A DNA stretch of 64,000 nt, from the NCBI GenBank assembly GCA_900465665.1, contig UBJO01000003.1:16039-80038 (forward strand). The letters are read 5' to 3'. A program made the position numbers and the translations under genes. Positions 37,774 to 46,600 of the stretch are shown here, piece after piece; position 1 is the first letter of the stretch, and every line of letters begins with the position of its first letter. The notes beneath the pieces were generated by a model. It saw only the letters and a program-made list of their open reading frames with translations, was not told the DNA's origin and ran no database searches. The stretch is from Hyphomicrobiales bacterium (GTDB lineage: Bacteria; Pseudomonadota; Alphaproteobacteria; Rhizobiales; Rhizobiaceae).

Positions 37774-40700
37774 TGTGTTCCACCTTTTCGTCGAAGCGGT
37801 GCAGGAAGGCCATGAAGCCGTTCAGGTCGAAGGCGGCGACATAGGATCGAAGGTCCTCGGTAAATGGCTGATTTGCCTCCACCTTGGCAAGGTCGGCGAG
37901 CTTTGCCTCGATGCCCCTGATATAGCCGATCTCGCCGAGACGCAGCAGTTCCTGCACATGCGCATCGCCGGGGCTCTGCAAGATCTGCTCAGTCTTCTTT
38001 GGCGTCGCGGGGGCGGCTTCGGCGTAGAGCCATTTCAGGCCGAGGTGCAGCGCGAGCTTGTCGCGCAGGCGGCGGATGTCGACCGGCTTGCCGATCGCGT
38101 CATTGTGGCTGTCGTCGCTGTCGCCATGGGCGGCGGCGTCGCCGATATTGGCAGACAGCATGACGATGGGCGCGGTCTGGCCGGCTTCGCGCAGGCGCGA
38201 GACGAGCTGCCAGCCGTTCATGCCCGGCATCAGGATGTCGACGAGAAAGAGATCGGGCTGGATGCCTTCGATCAGCGTCAGGCAATCCGTGCCGCTTGCC
38301 GCCGTCAGCACGACGAAATCCAGCGGCACCAGGATCTCGCGCATCATCTCGCGGTGGTCCTCGTTGTCGTCGACGACGACGATGGTGCGGCGCGGGCCGT
38401 CATAGCTGACGATCTTCTTTTCCTGCGGCGGCGCGGCCATCTCGCGCAGCACGGCCGAGAGCATCAGGCGCACGCGGAAGGTCGAGCCCTTGTCCTTTTC
38501 GCTGGTCACGGAGATTTCGCCGCCGAGCGTGTTGGTCAGAAGCTGGGTGATCGTCAGGCCGAGGCCGAGGCCGGGCATGGGGCGGATGCTGTCGGCCTCG
38601 CCGCGCTGGAATGGCTCGTAGATGCGGCTCAGGTCCTTCTCGGCGATGCCGCGACCGGTGTCCGTCACGGTGAAGGTCGCGACCTGGCTGCGATAGGCGA
38701 CATCGAAAGTGACGGTGCCCTCGTCGGTGAACTTGATGGCGTTGGAAAGGAGATTGACGAGGATCTGGCGCAGGCGTTTTTCGTCGGTCCGCACGAACTG
38801 GGGCAGGGCAGGCGCGCGCTGGTGGTTGAAGGTCAAACCCTTGGCGAGCGCCTGCGGGCGGAACATGTCGACGATCTGGTCGAGGAAATCCTGGATGTTG
38901 ATCTCGTTGGAATAGACCTGCAGGCGGCCCGCCTCGATCTTCGAGATATCGAGCAGGCCGTCGATGAGGCCGGAGAGATGTTCGGCCGAGCGGCGGATGA
39001 CCTTGATCGACGACTGGCGTGGCGTCGGGATGGTCTCGTCGCGCTCCAGGATCTGGGCGTAGCCGAGCACGGCGTTGAGCGGCGTGCGCAGCTCGTGGCT
39101 GAGGCCGACGACATAGCGGCTCTTGGCGCGGTTGGCGGCCTCGGCGGTCTCCTTGGCGGCCTGGAGTGCGGCATCCGTCTTCTTGTGAGCGGCGATTTCC
39201 TTGAGGAGCAGCGTGTTCTGGCGCGAGGATTCCTCCTCGGCGACGACGCGGCTGTCATGGGCGAGCACATAGAACCAGCAGACGACGCCGGCGATAACGG
39301 CGAAGACGAAGAAGACGATAAGGATCGTGCCGTTGACGACCTCGGCGGTTGCCGGCGAGGCCGAGGAGACCTGATGCGCGATCATCGCCAGGATGGCGCC
39401 GACGGCGGTCAGCGCCAGAATGACGGCGATGCCGTAGCGGCCAAGGCGCGTGGTCAGCTTCTGGACGATGGTTTCGGGCAGCACCGCTTTGGCGACATAG
39501 CCGACCTGCGCGTTCAGATGCGCATTGGGCTTGCACATGTCGTGGCAGCGGCTGTCGAGCGAACAGCAGAGCGAGCAGATCGGCGCGGCATAGGCGGGAC
39601 ACCAGGCCATGTCCTCCGGCTCGAAGGGATGTTCGCAGACCGAACAGGTGATGTTCGTCAGGTTCTTCCAGCTCTGGCGCGGCTTGCGGGCGAGGTAGAA
39701 CTTGCCCTTCGTGGCCCAGGCGATCGCGGGCGAGGCGATCAGGGCGACAATGAGGGTGATGTAGGGCGCGAGCGATGCGGCGATCGTGCCGAAGGCGCCG
39801 AAATGGGCGATGAGCGCGATGGTCGCCGACAGCGTCATGGCGCCGAGGCCGACGGGGTTGATGTCGTAGAGATGGGCGCGCTTGAATTCGATGCCTGGAG
39901 GGGCAAGACCGAGCGGCTTGTTGATGAAGAGATCGGCCGAAATGGTGCAGAGCCAGGCCATGGCGATGATCGAGAAGATGCCGAGCGTTTCCTCAAGCAG
40001 CCGGTAGATGCCTAGCTCCATCAGCAGCAGCGCGATCGCCACGTTGAACACCAGCCAGATGACGCGGCCGGGGTGGCTGTGGGTCAAGCGGGAGAAGAAA
40101 TTCGACCAGGCGAGCGACCCGGCATAGGCGTTCATCACGTTGATCTTAAGCTGCGAGACCATAACGAAGGCGGCCATCAAGAGCAGCGCGGCGTTGTGCC
40201 AGGGAATCATGTAGCCGAAGGCGGTCAGATACATCTGCGCCGGATCGGCGGCGCGGTCTGCGGGAACACCTGAAGCAAAAGTGAGCACGACGAGGAAGGA
40301 GCCGGCCAGCAGCTTCGGCGCGCCGATGATGACCCAGCCGGGACCGGCGAGGAAGACGGCGAGGCGGTGGCGCCACTTGGTCTGCTTTTCCGGAGGGAGG
40401 AAGCGCAGAAAGTCGGCCTGTTCGCCGATCTGGGACATCAGCGCCAGGATGACGGCGGAGGCCGCGCCGAATTCGACGAGATCGAAGGGGGCGACGGTGC
40501 CGGGTGGGCCAGAGGCATGGCGGATGCCGGAGAAAGCACGCCAGAGGTCGAACTTTTCCCAATCCATCACGGCGATGAAGAGGAAGGGCAGGATGTTGAG
40601 GACGATCCAGAAGGGCTGCGTCAGAAGCTGGAAGCGGCTGATCAGCCGGACGCCGTGGGTGACGAGCGGGATGACCATGACGGCGCTGATGATGTAGCCG

Positions 40701-41185
40701 ATCCAGAGCGGAATGCCCAAGGTCAGCTCCAGCGCGCCGGACATGATCGACGCCTCGATCGCAAACAGCATGAAGGTGAAGCTGGCGTAGATCAGCGAGG
40801 TGATGGTCGAGCCGATATAGCCGAAGCTGGCGCCACGGGTCAGAAGGTCGATATCGACGCCGTGGCGGATGGCATAGCGGCTGATCGGCAGGCCGATAGC
40901 GAGCATGGCGATCGAGGCGACGATGATGGCGTAGAAGGCGTTGGTGGTGCCGTAGGAGAGCGTGATGGCGCCGCCGATCGCCTCCAGCGCCAGAAAGGAG
41001 ATGGCGCCGATCGCGGTTTGCGAGATGCGCTGCGAGGAGAATTGCCGGGCGCTCTTGGCGGTGAAGCGCAGCGCATAGTCTTCCAGCGTCTGGTTGGCGA
41101 CCCAGCGATTGTATTCGCGCCTGACCGGAATAATGCGTTGCCGCGCTGCCATGCCCGTAATCGGCCCTTTCGTTCCCCTTGTCAT
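37766..41185 (-). CDS. Hybrid histidine kinase with NCS1-permease-like sensor half
   Basis: About 1139 residues. Residues 1-500: some 12 membrane helices resembling the nucleobase:cation symporter-1 family (cytosine/allantoin permeases); GAISFLALEAIGGAITLSYG and LLTRGASFGYIGSTITSL fit that family. Residues about 512-550: eight cysteines (CSVC...C...C..CC....C...C), a probable metal-binding module. Then two helices (about 580-640), coiled coil, kinase core with His697 (SHELRTPLNAVLGY), N/G boxes (NLLSNAIKFTD, DTGRGIAEKD, GLGLGLTI), a receiver with Asp983 (FLVDILMPGMNG), and a C-terminal helical tail. CbrA and CrbS are similar fusions but with an SSS-type transporter. Starts at 41245 or 41152 are possible. 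Divergent from urtA. Confidence 0.88.
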   Translation of the reverse strand: MTRGTKGPITGMAARQRIIPVRREYNRWVANQTLEDYALRFTAKSARQFSSQRISQTAIGAISFLALEAIGGAITLSYGTTNAFYAIIVASIAMLAIGLPISRYAIRHGVDIDLLTRGASFGYIGSTITSLIYASFTFMLFAIEASIMSGALELTLGIPLWIGYIISAVMVIPLVTHGVRLISRFQLLTQPFWIVLNILPFLFIAVMDWEKFDLWRAFSGIRHASGPPGTVAPFDLVEFGAASAVILALMSQIGEQADFLRFLPPEKQTKWRHRLAVFLAGPGWVIIGAPKLLAGSFLVVLTFASGVPADRAADPAQMYLTAFGYMIPWHNAALLLMAAFVMVSQLKINVMNAYAGSLAWSNFFSRLTHSHPGRVIWLVFNVAIALLLMELGIYRLLEETLGIFSIIAMAWLCTISADLFINKPLGLAPPGIEFKRAHLYDINPVGLGAMTLSATIALIAHFGAFGTIAASLAPYITLIVALIASPAIAWATKGKFYLARKPRQSWKNLTNITCSVCEHPFEPEDMAWCPAYAAPICSLCCSLDSRCHDMCKPNAHLNAQVGYVAKAVLPETIVQKLTTRLGRYGIAVILALTAVGAILAMIAHQVSSASPATAEVVNGTILIVFFVFAVIAGVVCWFYVLAHDSRVVAEEESSRQNTLLLKEIAAHKKTDAALQAAKETAEAANRAKSRYVVGLSHELRTPLNAVLGYAQILERDETIPTPRQSSIKVIRRSAEHLSGLIDGLLDISKIEAGRLQVYSNEINIQDFLDQIVDMFRPQALAKGLTFNHQRAPALPQFVRTDEKRLRQILVNLLSNAIKFTDEGTVTFDVAYRSQVATFTVTDTGRGIAEKDLSRIYEPFQRGEADSIRPMPGLGLGLTITQLLTNTLGGEISVTSEKDKGSTFRVRLMLSAVLREMAAPPQEKKIVSYDGPRRTIVVVDDNEDHREMMREILVPLDFVVLTAASGTDCLTLIEGIQPDLFLVDILMPGMNGWQLVSRLREAGQTAPIVMLSANIGDAAAHGDSDDSHNDAIGKPVDIRRLRDKLALHLGLKWLYAEAAPATPKKTEQILQSPGDAHVQELLRLGEIGYIRGIEAKLADLAKVEANQPFTEDLRSYVAAFDLNGFMAFLHRFDEKVEHIG

Positions 41186-41224
41186 GCGTTCGTAACATGG
41201 AACAGTGCGGGGCTTAAGAGTGCG

Positions 41225-41280
41225 GTGCAACGCAAAACTGCACATTTCGCCCCGTCACCTACGTCATTTCGCGTATACGC
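41225..41280. promoter_or_regulatory. Operator-like palindromes between the NCS1-kinase and urtA
   Basis: In the 184-base divergent gap, GTGCA (41225-41229) and TGCAC (41239-41243) form an inverted repeat with a 9-base spacer, and GCGTATACGC (41271-41280) is a perfect 10-base palindrome. They are candidate sites for the LuxR-type regulator or for NtrC-like nitrogen control. No sigma-54 -24/-12 match was found. Confidence 0.4.
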
Positions 41281-41369
41281 TTTCGCAGTGCAGCACCGGA
41301 TAGTCCCTTAAGCAACAGTTAATCGCCGTTTCAGGCCTGTTGTCGGAACAAGAAGAGGGGATCAACCAG

Positions 41370-42662
41370 ATGAATCTGCGATCATATGTTTCCGGTGCCG
41401 TGCTCGGCGCCGTCATGTCGGCCACGGCCGCATTCCATGGAGCCGTTGCGGCTGACGACACCATCAAGGTCGGCGTTCTGCATTCGCTGTCCGGCACGAT
41501 GGCGATCTCCGAAACGACGCTGAAAGACGCCATGCTGATGCTCATCGACGAGCAGAACAAGAAGGGCGGCCTTCTCGGCAAGAAGCTCGAGGCCGTCGTC
41601 GTCGATCCGGCTTCCGACTGGCCGCTGTTTGCCGAAAAGGCACGCGAGCTGATCGAAAAGGACAAGGTCGCGGCCGTCTTCGGTTGCTGGACGTCCTCGT
41701 CGCGCAAGTCGGTCCTGCCGGTTTTCGAAGAGCTCAACTCCATCCTGTTCTACCCGGTTCAGTATGAAGGCGAAGAATCCTCGCGCAACATCTTCTACAC
41801 GGGTGCTGCTCCGAACCAGCAGGCAATCCCGGCTGTCGATTACCTGATGGAAAAGGAAGGCGTTAAGCGCTTCGTTCTGGAAGGTACCGACTACGTCTAT
41901 CCGCGCACGACCAACAAAATCCTGGAAGCCTACCTGATCTCGAAGGGCATTCCGAAGGAAGACATCATCGTCAACTACACGCCGTTCGGCTTCTCCGACT
42001 GGCAGACGGAAGTCTCCAAGATCAAGGAATTCGGTGGCGCGGGCAAGAAGACCGCCGTCGTCTCCACGATCAACGGTGACGCCAACGTTCCGTTCTACAA
42101 GGAACTCGGCAACCAGGGCGTCAAGGCAACCGATATCCCTGTTGTCGCCTTCTCGGTCGGCGAAGAAGAGCTTGCCGGTCTCGACACCAAGCCGCTGGTC
42201 GGCCACCTCGCTGCCTGGAACTACTTCGAGTCGGTCGAAAGCCCGGCCAACAAGAAGTTCATCAAGGAATGGCATGCCTACACCAAGAACGACAAGCGCG
42301 TGACCAACGACCCGATGGAAGCTGCCTATATCGGCTTCAACGCATGGGTTAAGGCGGTCCAGGCTGCCGGCACGACCGACACGGACAAGGTTCTCGACAC
42401 GATCATCGGCACCACTGTTCCGAACCTGTCGGGCGGCTACGCCACCGTCATGCCGAACCACCACATCACCAAGCCGGTGCTGATCGGTGAAATCCAGGCG
42501 AACGGCCAGTTCGAAATCGTCCAGCAGACCCCTGCTGTCGTCGGCGACGAATGGTCCGACTTCCTGCCTGACTCCAAGGACCTGATCTCCGATTGGCGCA
42601 AGCCCATGAACTGCGGAAACTTCAACGTTGCCACGGGCAAGTGCGGCGGCAAGGGCTCCTGA
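41370..42662 (+). CDS. urtA: Urea ABC transporter periplasmic binding protein
   Basis: 430 residues. Signal peptide at the N-terminus (cleavage after AVA near 27). Mature part fits UrtA: IKVGVLHSLSGTMAISETTLKDA, GCWTSSSRKSVLPVFEELNSILFYPVQYEGEESS split across residues about 108-145, and the C-terminal CGNFNVATGKCGGKGS. It binds urea in the periplasm for UrtBCDE. AGAGGGG lies 9 bases before ATG 41370. A stem-loop follows the gene, which may raise urtA message above the rest of the operon. Confidence 0.95.
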   Translation: MNLRSYVSGAVLGAVMSATAAFHGAVAADDTIKVGVLHSLSGTMAISETTLKDAMLMLIDEQNKKGGLLGKKLEAVVVDPASDWPLFAEKARELIEKDKVAAVFGCWTSSSRKSVLPVFEELNSILFYPVQYEGEESSRNIFYTGAAPNQQAIPAVDYLMEKEGVKRFVLEGTDYVYPRTTNKILEAYLISKGIPKEDIIVNYTPFGFSDWQTEVSKIKEFGGAGKKTAVVSTINGDANVPFYKELGNQGVKATDIPVVAFSVGEEELAGLDTKPLVGHLAAWNYFESVESPANKKFIKEWHAYTKNDKRVTNDPMEAAYIGFNAWVKAVQAAGTTDTDKVLDTIIGTTVPNLSGGYATVMPNHHITKPVLIGEIQANGQFEIVQQTPAVVGDEWSDFLPDSKDLISDWRKPMNCGNFNVATGKCGGKGS

Positions 42663-42696
42663 GTGCTGACCACCCCGTCACTCTGACGCCTGAAGA

Positions 42697-42728
42697 CTTC
42701 CGCCCGGTCTCTCCTGTCCGGGCGGAAG
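42697..42728 (+). promoter_or_regulatory. Intercistronic stem-loop after urtA
   Basis: Perfect 11-bp arms CTTCCGCCCGG (42697-42707) and CCGGGCGGAAG (42718-42728) with a 10-base loop and no T tract, in the 195-base urtA-urtB gap. Likely a partial terminator or 3'-end protector of the urtA RNA. Confidence 0.6.
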
Positions 42729-42857
42729 GTCCATCTCCGAAGCGCGGCCCTGAGGCTTCGGACGGCACCGATCCACTCAGTGGAAGCAGCCGACCTAAGG
42801 GCCCCTGAATTTCCCCGATTGCGCCGGAAGGCCAACGATAACCGAGGCAGAAAGCCG

Positions 42858-44477
42858 ATGTATCGCGCCATCAAGATTTTGCTTTTGACCTTGTGCCTGG
42901 CCCTGCCGGCATTCGCCACGGCGCTGAAGGCGCAGGAAGACATCCATGCGCTGGTCGACGCGCTCGGCGTCGGCGATTTCCCGGAGCGCGAGGTCGCCAT
43001 CAAGGCGCTGGTCGCATCCGGCGATGCCCATGTCAGCCAGATCCTGCAGCAGCTCAGCGACGGCCAGCTTTACGTGAATTCGGAAAGCGGTGGCCCGGTT
43101 CTGCTTCAGGGCGGCACGGAGGACGAGCCGACATTTTCCGATCCGATCAGCGGCGAAGCCGTCGCCGATATCGACGCGGACTATATGTCCAAGGTCCGGA
43201 TCAACAATTCGCTGCGTGGCGTCATTGCTTCGGCCATGAGCCAGCTGACGCTGCTGTCGCCTGATCGCGGCGCCCGCCTTGCGGCTGCCCAGGGGCTGCT
43301 GCGCGATGCCGATCCCGCCAATCTCGAACTTCTGAACTCCGCACTTGCCGCCGAGAAGGACGGCGAGGTCAAGGAGACGATGGAAGCCGCCCGCGCCGTC
43401 ATGGTGCTGAAGAGCGATGTCGGCGCCGAGGACAAGAAGGCCGCCATCGATACGATCGCCGCCCGTGGCGGTCGCAACGCGCTGACTATTCTTACGACCG
43501 CGATGGCGACCGCGCCCGACGAGTTGAAGGGCGAGATCCAGACGCATATCAACACGATCAACCGCAGCCTGGCGCTGTGGGACGTGGTGCAGAACGTCTG
43601 GTACGGCCTGTCGCTAGGCTCGGTGCTGCTGCTTGCCGCCATCGGCCTTGCCATCACCTTCGGCGTCATGGGCGTCATCAACATGGCGCATGGCGAGATG
43701 GTGATGATCGGCGCCTACACGACCTATGTCGTGCAGCAGTATATCGCCTCGACCTTCCCCGGCCTCGAAGTCTATTCGCTGGCCTTCGCCGTACCCGCCG
43801 CCTTCCTCTTCACCGGCTTCGTCGGCCTCGTCATCGAGCGCACCGTGATCCGCTATCTCTATGGACGTCCGCTGGAAACGCTGCTTGCAACCTGGGGCGT
43901 GTCGCTCATCCTGCAGCAGGCCGTGCGCTCGATCTTTGGGCCGACCAACCGCGAAGTGCGCAATCCGAGCTGGATGTCGGGCGCGTTCGAACTCGGCGGC
44001 CTGTCGATCACCTGGAACCGCCTGTGGATCATCGTCTTCTCGATGGCCGTGTTCGTGACGCTGCTCATGCTTCTCAAGCGTTCCGCCTTCGGCCTGCAGA
44101 TGCGCGCCGTCACGCAGAACCGGCGCATGGCGTCGTCGATGGGTATCCGCACCGGCTGGGTCGATGCCTTCACCTTCGCGCTCGGCTCCGGCATCGCCGG
44201 CATGGCGGGCGTGGCGCTCAGCCAGATCGACAACGTCTCGCCCAATCTCGGCCAGAGCTACATCATCGACAGCTTCATGGTCGTGGTGTTCGGCGGCGTC
44301 GGCAATCTGTGGGGCACGCTGGTGGGCGCGCTGTCGCTCGGCGTCGTCAACAAGTTCCTCGAGCCTTTCGCCGGCGCCGTGCTCGGCAAGATCCTGGTGC
44401 TCGTCCTCATCATTCTCTTCATCCAGAAGCGGCCGCGTGGGCTCTTCGCACTCAAAGGAAGGGCGGTGGAAGCATGA
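42858..44477 (+). CDS. urtB: Urea ABC transporter permease UrtB
   Basis: 539 residues. A signal-like first helix is followed by a roughly 200-residue soluble, helical, HEAT-like domain (QEDIHALVDALGVGDFPEREVAIKAL onward), as in the long UrtB form of Proteobacteria; the permease core begins near 245 (VWYGLSLGSVLLLAAIGLAITFGVMGVINMAHGEMVMIGAY region). It forms the urea channel with UrtC. The stop overlaps the urtC ATG (ATGA). Confidence 0.94.
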   Translation: MYRAIKILLLTLCLALPAFATALKAQEDIHALVDALGVGDFPEREVAIKALVASGDAHVSQILQQLSDGQLYVNSESGGPVLLQGGTEDEPTFSDPISGEAVADIDADYMSKVRINNSLRGVIASAMSQLTLLSPDRGARLAAAQGLLRDADPANLELLNSALAAEKDGEVKETMEAARAVMVLKSDVGAEDKKAAIDTIAARGGRNALTILTTAMATAPDELKGEIQTHINTINRSLALWDVVQNVWYGLSLGSVLLLAAIGLAITFGVMGVINMAHGEMVMIGAYTTYVVQQYIASTFPGLEVYSLAFAVPAAFLFTGFVGLVIERTVIRYLYGRPLETLLATWGVSLILQQAVRSIFGPTNREVRNPSWMSGAFELGGLSITWNRLWIIVFSMAVFVTLLMLLKRSAFGLQMRAVTQNRRMASSMGIRTGWVDAFTFALGSGIAGMAGVALSQIDNVSPNLGQSYIIDSFMVVVFGGVGNLWGTLVGALSLGVVNKFLEPFAGAVLGKILVLVLIILFIQKRPRGLFALKGRAVEA

Positions 44478-45637
44478 TTACGGCCTTCCTTCTCCGGTCT
44501 CTCGATCGCAAGATCATCGTTGCGCTCATCATCCTGCTGGCGCTTGCCGTGCTGGTGCCAGTTCTGAACCTGATGACGCCGGCAACGAGCCCTGTGCATA
44601 TCCCGACCTACATCATGTCGCTGTTCGGCAAGTATCTGACCTATGCGCTGCTGGCGCTGGCGCTCGATCTCGTCTGGGGTTTCTGCGGCATTCTCTCGCT
44701 CGGCCACGGCGCTTTCTTCGCGCTCGGCGGTTATGCGATGGGCATGTATCTGATGCGCCAGATCGGCACGCGCGGCAGCTACGGCGACCCCATCCTTCCC
44801 GATTTCATGGTGTTCCTGAACTACAAGGAACTGCCGTGGTTCTGGCATGGGTTCGACCATTTCTGGTTCGCGGCGCTGATGGTGCTCGTCGTGCCCGGGC
44901 TGCTCGCCTTCGTCTTCGGCTGGTTCGCCTTCCGCTCGCGCGTCAACGGCGTCTATCTCTCGATCATCACCCAGGCGATGACCTACGCGCTGCTGCTCGC
45001 CTTCTTCCGCAACGACATGGGCTTCGGCGGCAATAACGGCCTGACCGATTTCAAGGACATCATCGGCTACAACATCCAGGCCGACGGCACGCGTGCGGCA
45101 CTCTTCTCGGCCACCGCGATCCTGCTCGCACTGTCGCTGCTGATCGCGTCGGGCATCGTGCGCTCGAAGTTCGGCAAGGTGCTGGTCGGCGTGCGCGACG
45201 CGGAAAGCCGCACGCGCTTCCTCGGCTACCGCGTCGAGCACTTCAAGCTCTTCACCTTCGTCGTTTCGGCGATGATGGCGGGGATCGCCGGCGCGCTCTA
45301 CGTGCCGCAGGTGGGCATCATCAACCCCGGCGAATTTGCCCCGGCCAACTCGATCGAAGTCGTCATCTGGACGGCGGTGGGCGGGCGCTCGACGCTGATC
45401 GGGCCGATCATCGGCGCGATCATGGTCAATGGCGGCAAGACGATCTTTACCGGCCTCTTCCCGGAATTCTGGCTCTTTGCGCTCGGCGGGCTGTTCGTCG
45501 CGGTGACGCTGTTCCTGCCCAAGGGCATCGTCGGCACGATCGGCCAGTATCTCGGCAAGCGCAAGCCATCCTCCAGCGACACGCCGCCCGCGAAACGCGA
45601 AGACGGTGTCGACGCCGAAATCCAGCCCGCGGAGTGA
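44474..45637 (+). CDS. urtC: Urea ABC transporter permease UrtC
   Basis: 387 residues, LivM-type permease. Key segments: LVWGFCGILSLGHGAFFALGGYAMGMYLM, FGGNNGLTDFKDIIGYN and the EAA-type loop VRDAESRTRFLGYRVEHFKLF. Start ATG 44474 overlaps the urtB stop; its C-terminal tail is hydrophilic. The frame is open well upstream, but only this start fits coupling and length. Confidence 0.94.
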   Translation: MITAFLLRSLDRKIIVALIILLALAVLVPVLNLMTPATSPVHIPTYIMSLFGKYLTYALLALALDLVWGFCGILSLGHGAFFALGGYAMGMYLMRQIGTRGSYGDPILPDFMVFLNYKELPWFWHGFDHFWFAALMVLVVPGLLAFVFGWFAFRSRVNGVYLSIITQAMTYALLLAFFRNDMGFGGNNGLTDFKDIIGYNIQADGTRAALFSATAILLALSLLIASGIVRSKFGKVLVGVRDAESRTRFLGYRVEHFKLFTFVVSAMMAGIAGALYVPQVGIINPGEFAPANSIEVVIWTAVGGRSTLIGPIIGAIMVNGGKTIFTGLFPEFWLFALGGLFVAVTLFLPKGIVGTIGQYLGKRKPSSSDTPPAKREDGVDAEIQPAE

Positions 45638-45642
45638 GCGCC

Positions 45643-46398
45643 ATGATCCCTGACGTCAAACCCAACAGCGTTCTCTATCTCGACAACGTCTCCGTCTCCT
45701 TCGATGGCTTCAAGGCGCTGAATTCGCTGTCGATCGTCATCGAACCAGGCGAACTTCGCGCTATCATCGGCCCGAACGGCGCCGGCAAGACGACGATGAT
45801 GGACATCATTACCGGCAAGACGCGGCCGGACACTGGCCAGGTGTTCTTCAACGGCCAGACCGACCTCACCAAGCTCGACGAAGCCGACATCGCCCAGCTC
45901 GGCATCGGCCGCAAGTTCCAGAAGCCGACGGTGTTCGAGAGCCACACGGTCTGGGACAATATCGAGCTGGCGCTGAACCGCCGGCGTGGCGTGTTCTCGA
46001 CGCTGTTCTACCGGCTGTCGAACGAGGACCGGTCGCGTATCGAGGAGATCCTGGCGACCGTTCGCCTGACGCACCGCCGCGACGACCTCGCCGCCAATCT
46101 CAGCCATGGGCAGAAGCAGTGGCTGGAGATCGGCATGCTCTTGGCACAGGAGCCGAAACTGTTGCTGGTCGACGAGCCGGTGGCCGGGATGACGGATGCG
46201 GAGACGGCGGAGACGGCGATTCTGCTCAAGGAGATCGCCAAGACGCGGTCGGTTGTGGTCGTCGAGCACGACATGGGCTTTATCCGCGATCTTGGGGTGA
46301 AGGTGACGTGCTTGGCTGAAGGCTCGGTTTTGGCCGAGGGGTCGATTGATTTTGTGAGTTCCGATCCGAAGGTGATCGAGAATTATCTGGGGCGGTGA
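45643..46398 (+). CDS. urtD: Urea ABC transporter ATPase UrtD
   Basis: 251 residues. Walker A GPNGAGKTT, IGRKFQKPTVFESHTVWDNIELAL, signature-like LSHGQKQWLEIGMLL, Walker B LLLVDEPVAGMTD. ATG 45643 is used, with GGAG 8 bases upstream; a GTG at 45634 is an alternative. The last 100 bases contain more G-rich codons. The urtE gene follows after a 200-base gap filled by a palindromic repeat. Confidence 0.94.
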   Translation: MIPDVKPNSVLYLDNVSVSFDGFKALNSLSIVIEPGELRAIIGPNGAGKTTMMDIITGKTRPDTGQVFFNGQTDLTKLDEADIAQLGIGRKFQKPTVFESHTVWDNIELALNRRRGVFSTLFYRLSNEDRSRIEEILATVRLTHRRDDLAANLSHGQKQWLEIGMLLAQEPKLLLVDEPVAGMTDAETAETAILLKEIAKTRSVVVVEHDMGFIRDLGVKVTCLAEGSVLAEGSIDFVSSDPKVIENYLGR

Positions 46399-46417
46399 TG
46401 GGCGTTGAGTGTGTGAT

Positions 46418-46568
46418 ACCCCCCTCTGCCCTGCCGGGCATCTCCCCCACAAGGGGGGAGATCGACCCGTGGCGGGCGTCTCGTCAATCAATAGCCGTTG
46501 GAGCGAGCGGGTGCACCCAGCCAGTCTCCCCACCTGTGGGGGAGATGCCCAGCAGGGCAGAGGGGGGT
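46418..46568. repeat. Palindromic intergenic repeat (RIME-like) inside the urt operon
   Basis: 151-bp element. Left arm about 46418-46461 (starting ACCCCCCTCTGCCCTGCC) and right arm about 46525-46568 (ending GCAGGGCAGAGGGGGGT) are inverted copies with few mismatches; each arm also contains its own small hairpin (CTCCCCC...GGGGGAG). A second copy starts at 63958. Repeats of this kind are common between genes in rhizobia. Transcribed, it would fold into a long hairpin between urtD and urtE. Confidence 0.85.
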
Positions 46569-46600
46569 GCCACAACCGTAAGCGATCATAGGGGAAAACC

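Noticed and set aside
37517..40015. 832-codon open frame on the plus strand opposite the hybrid kinase
   Set aside because: Its amino acid pattern (runs of Asp, Arg, Gln, Ala, Gly) is that of an antisense shadow in GC-rich DNA, and the minus-strand kinase has clear motifs.
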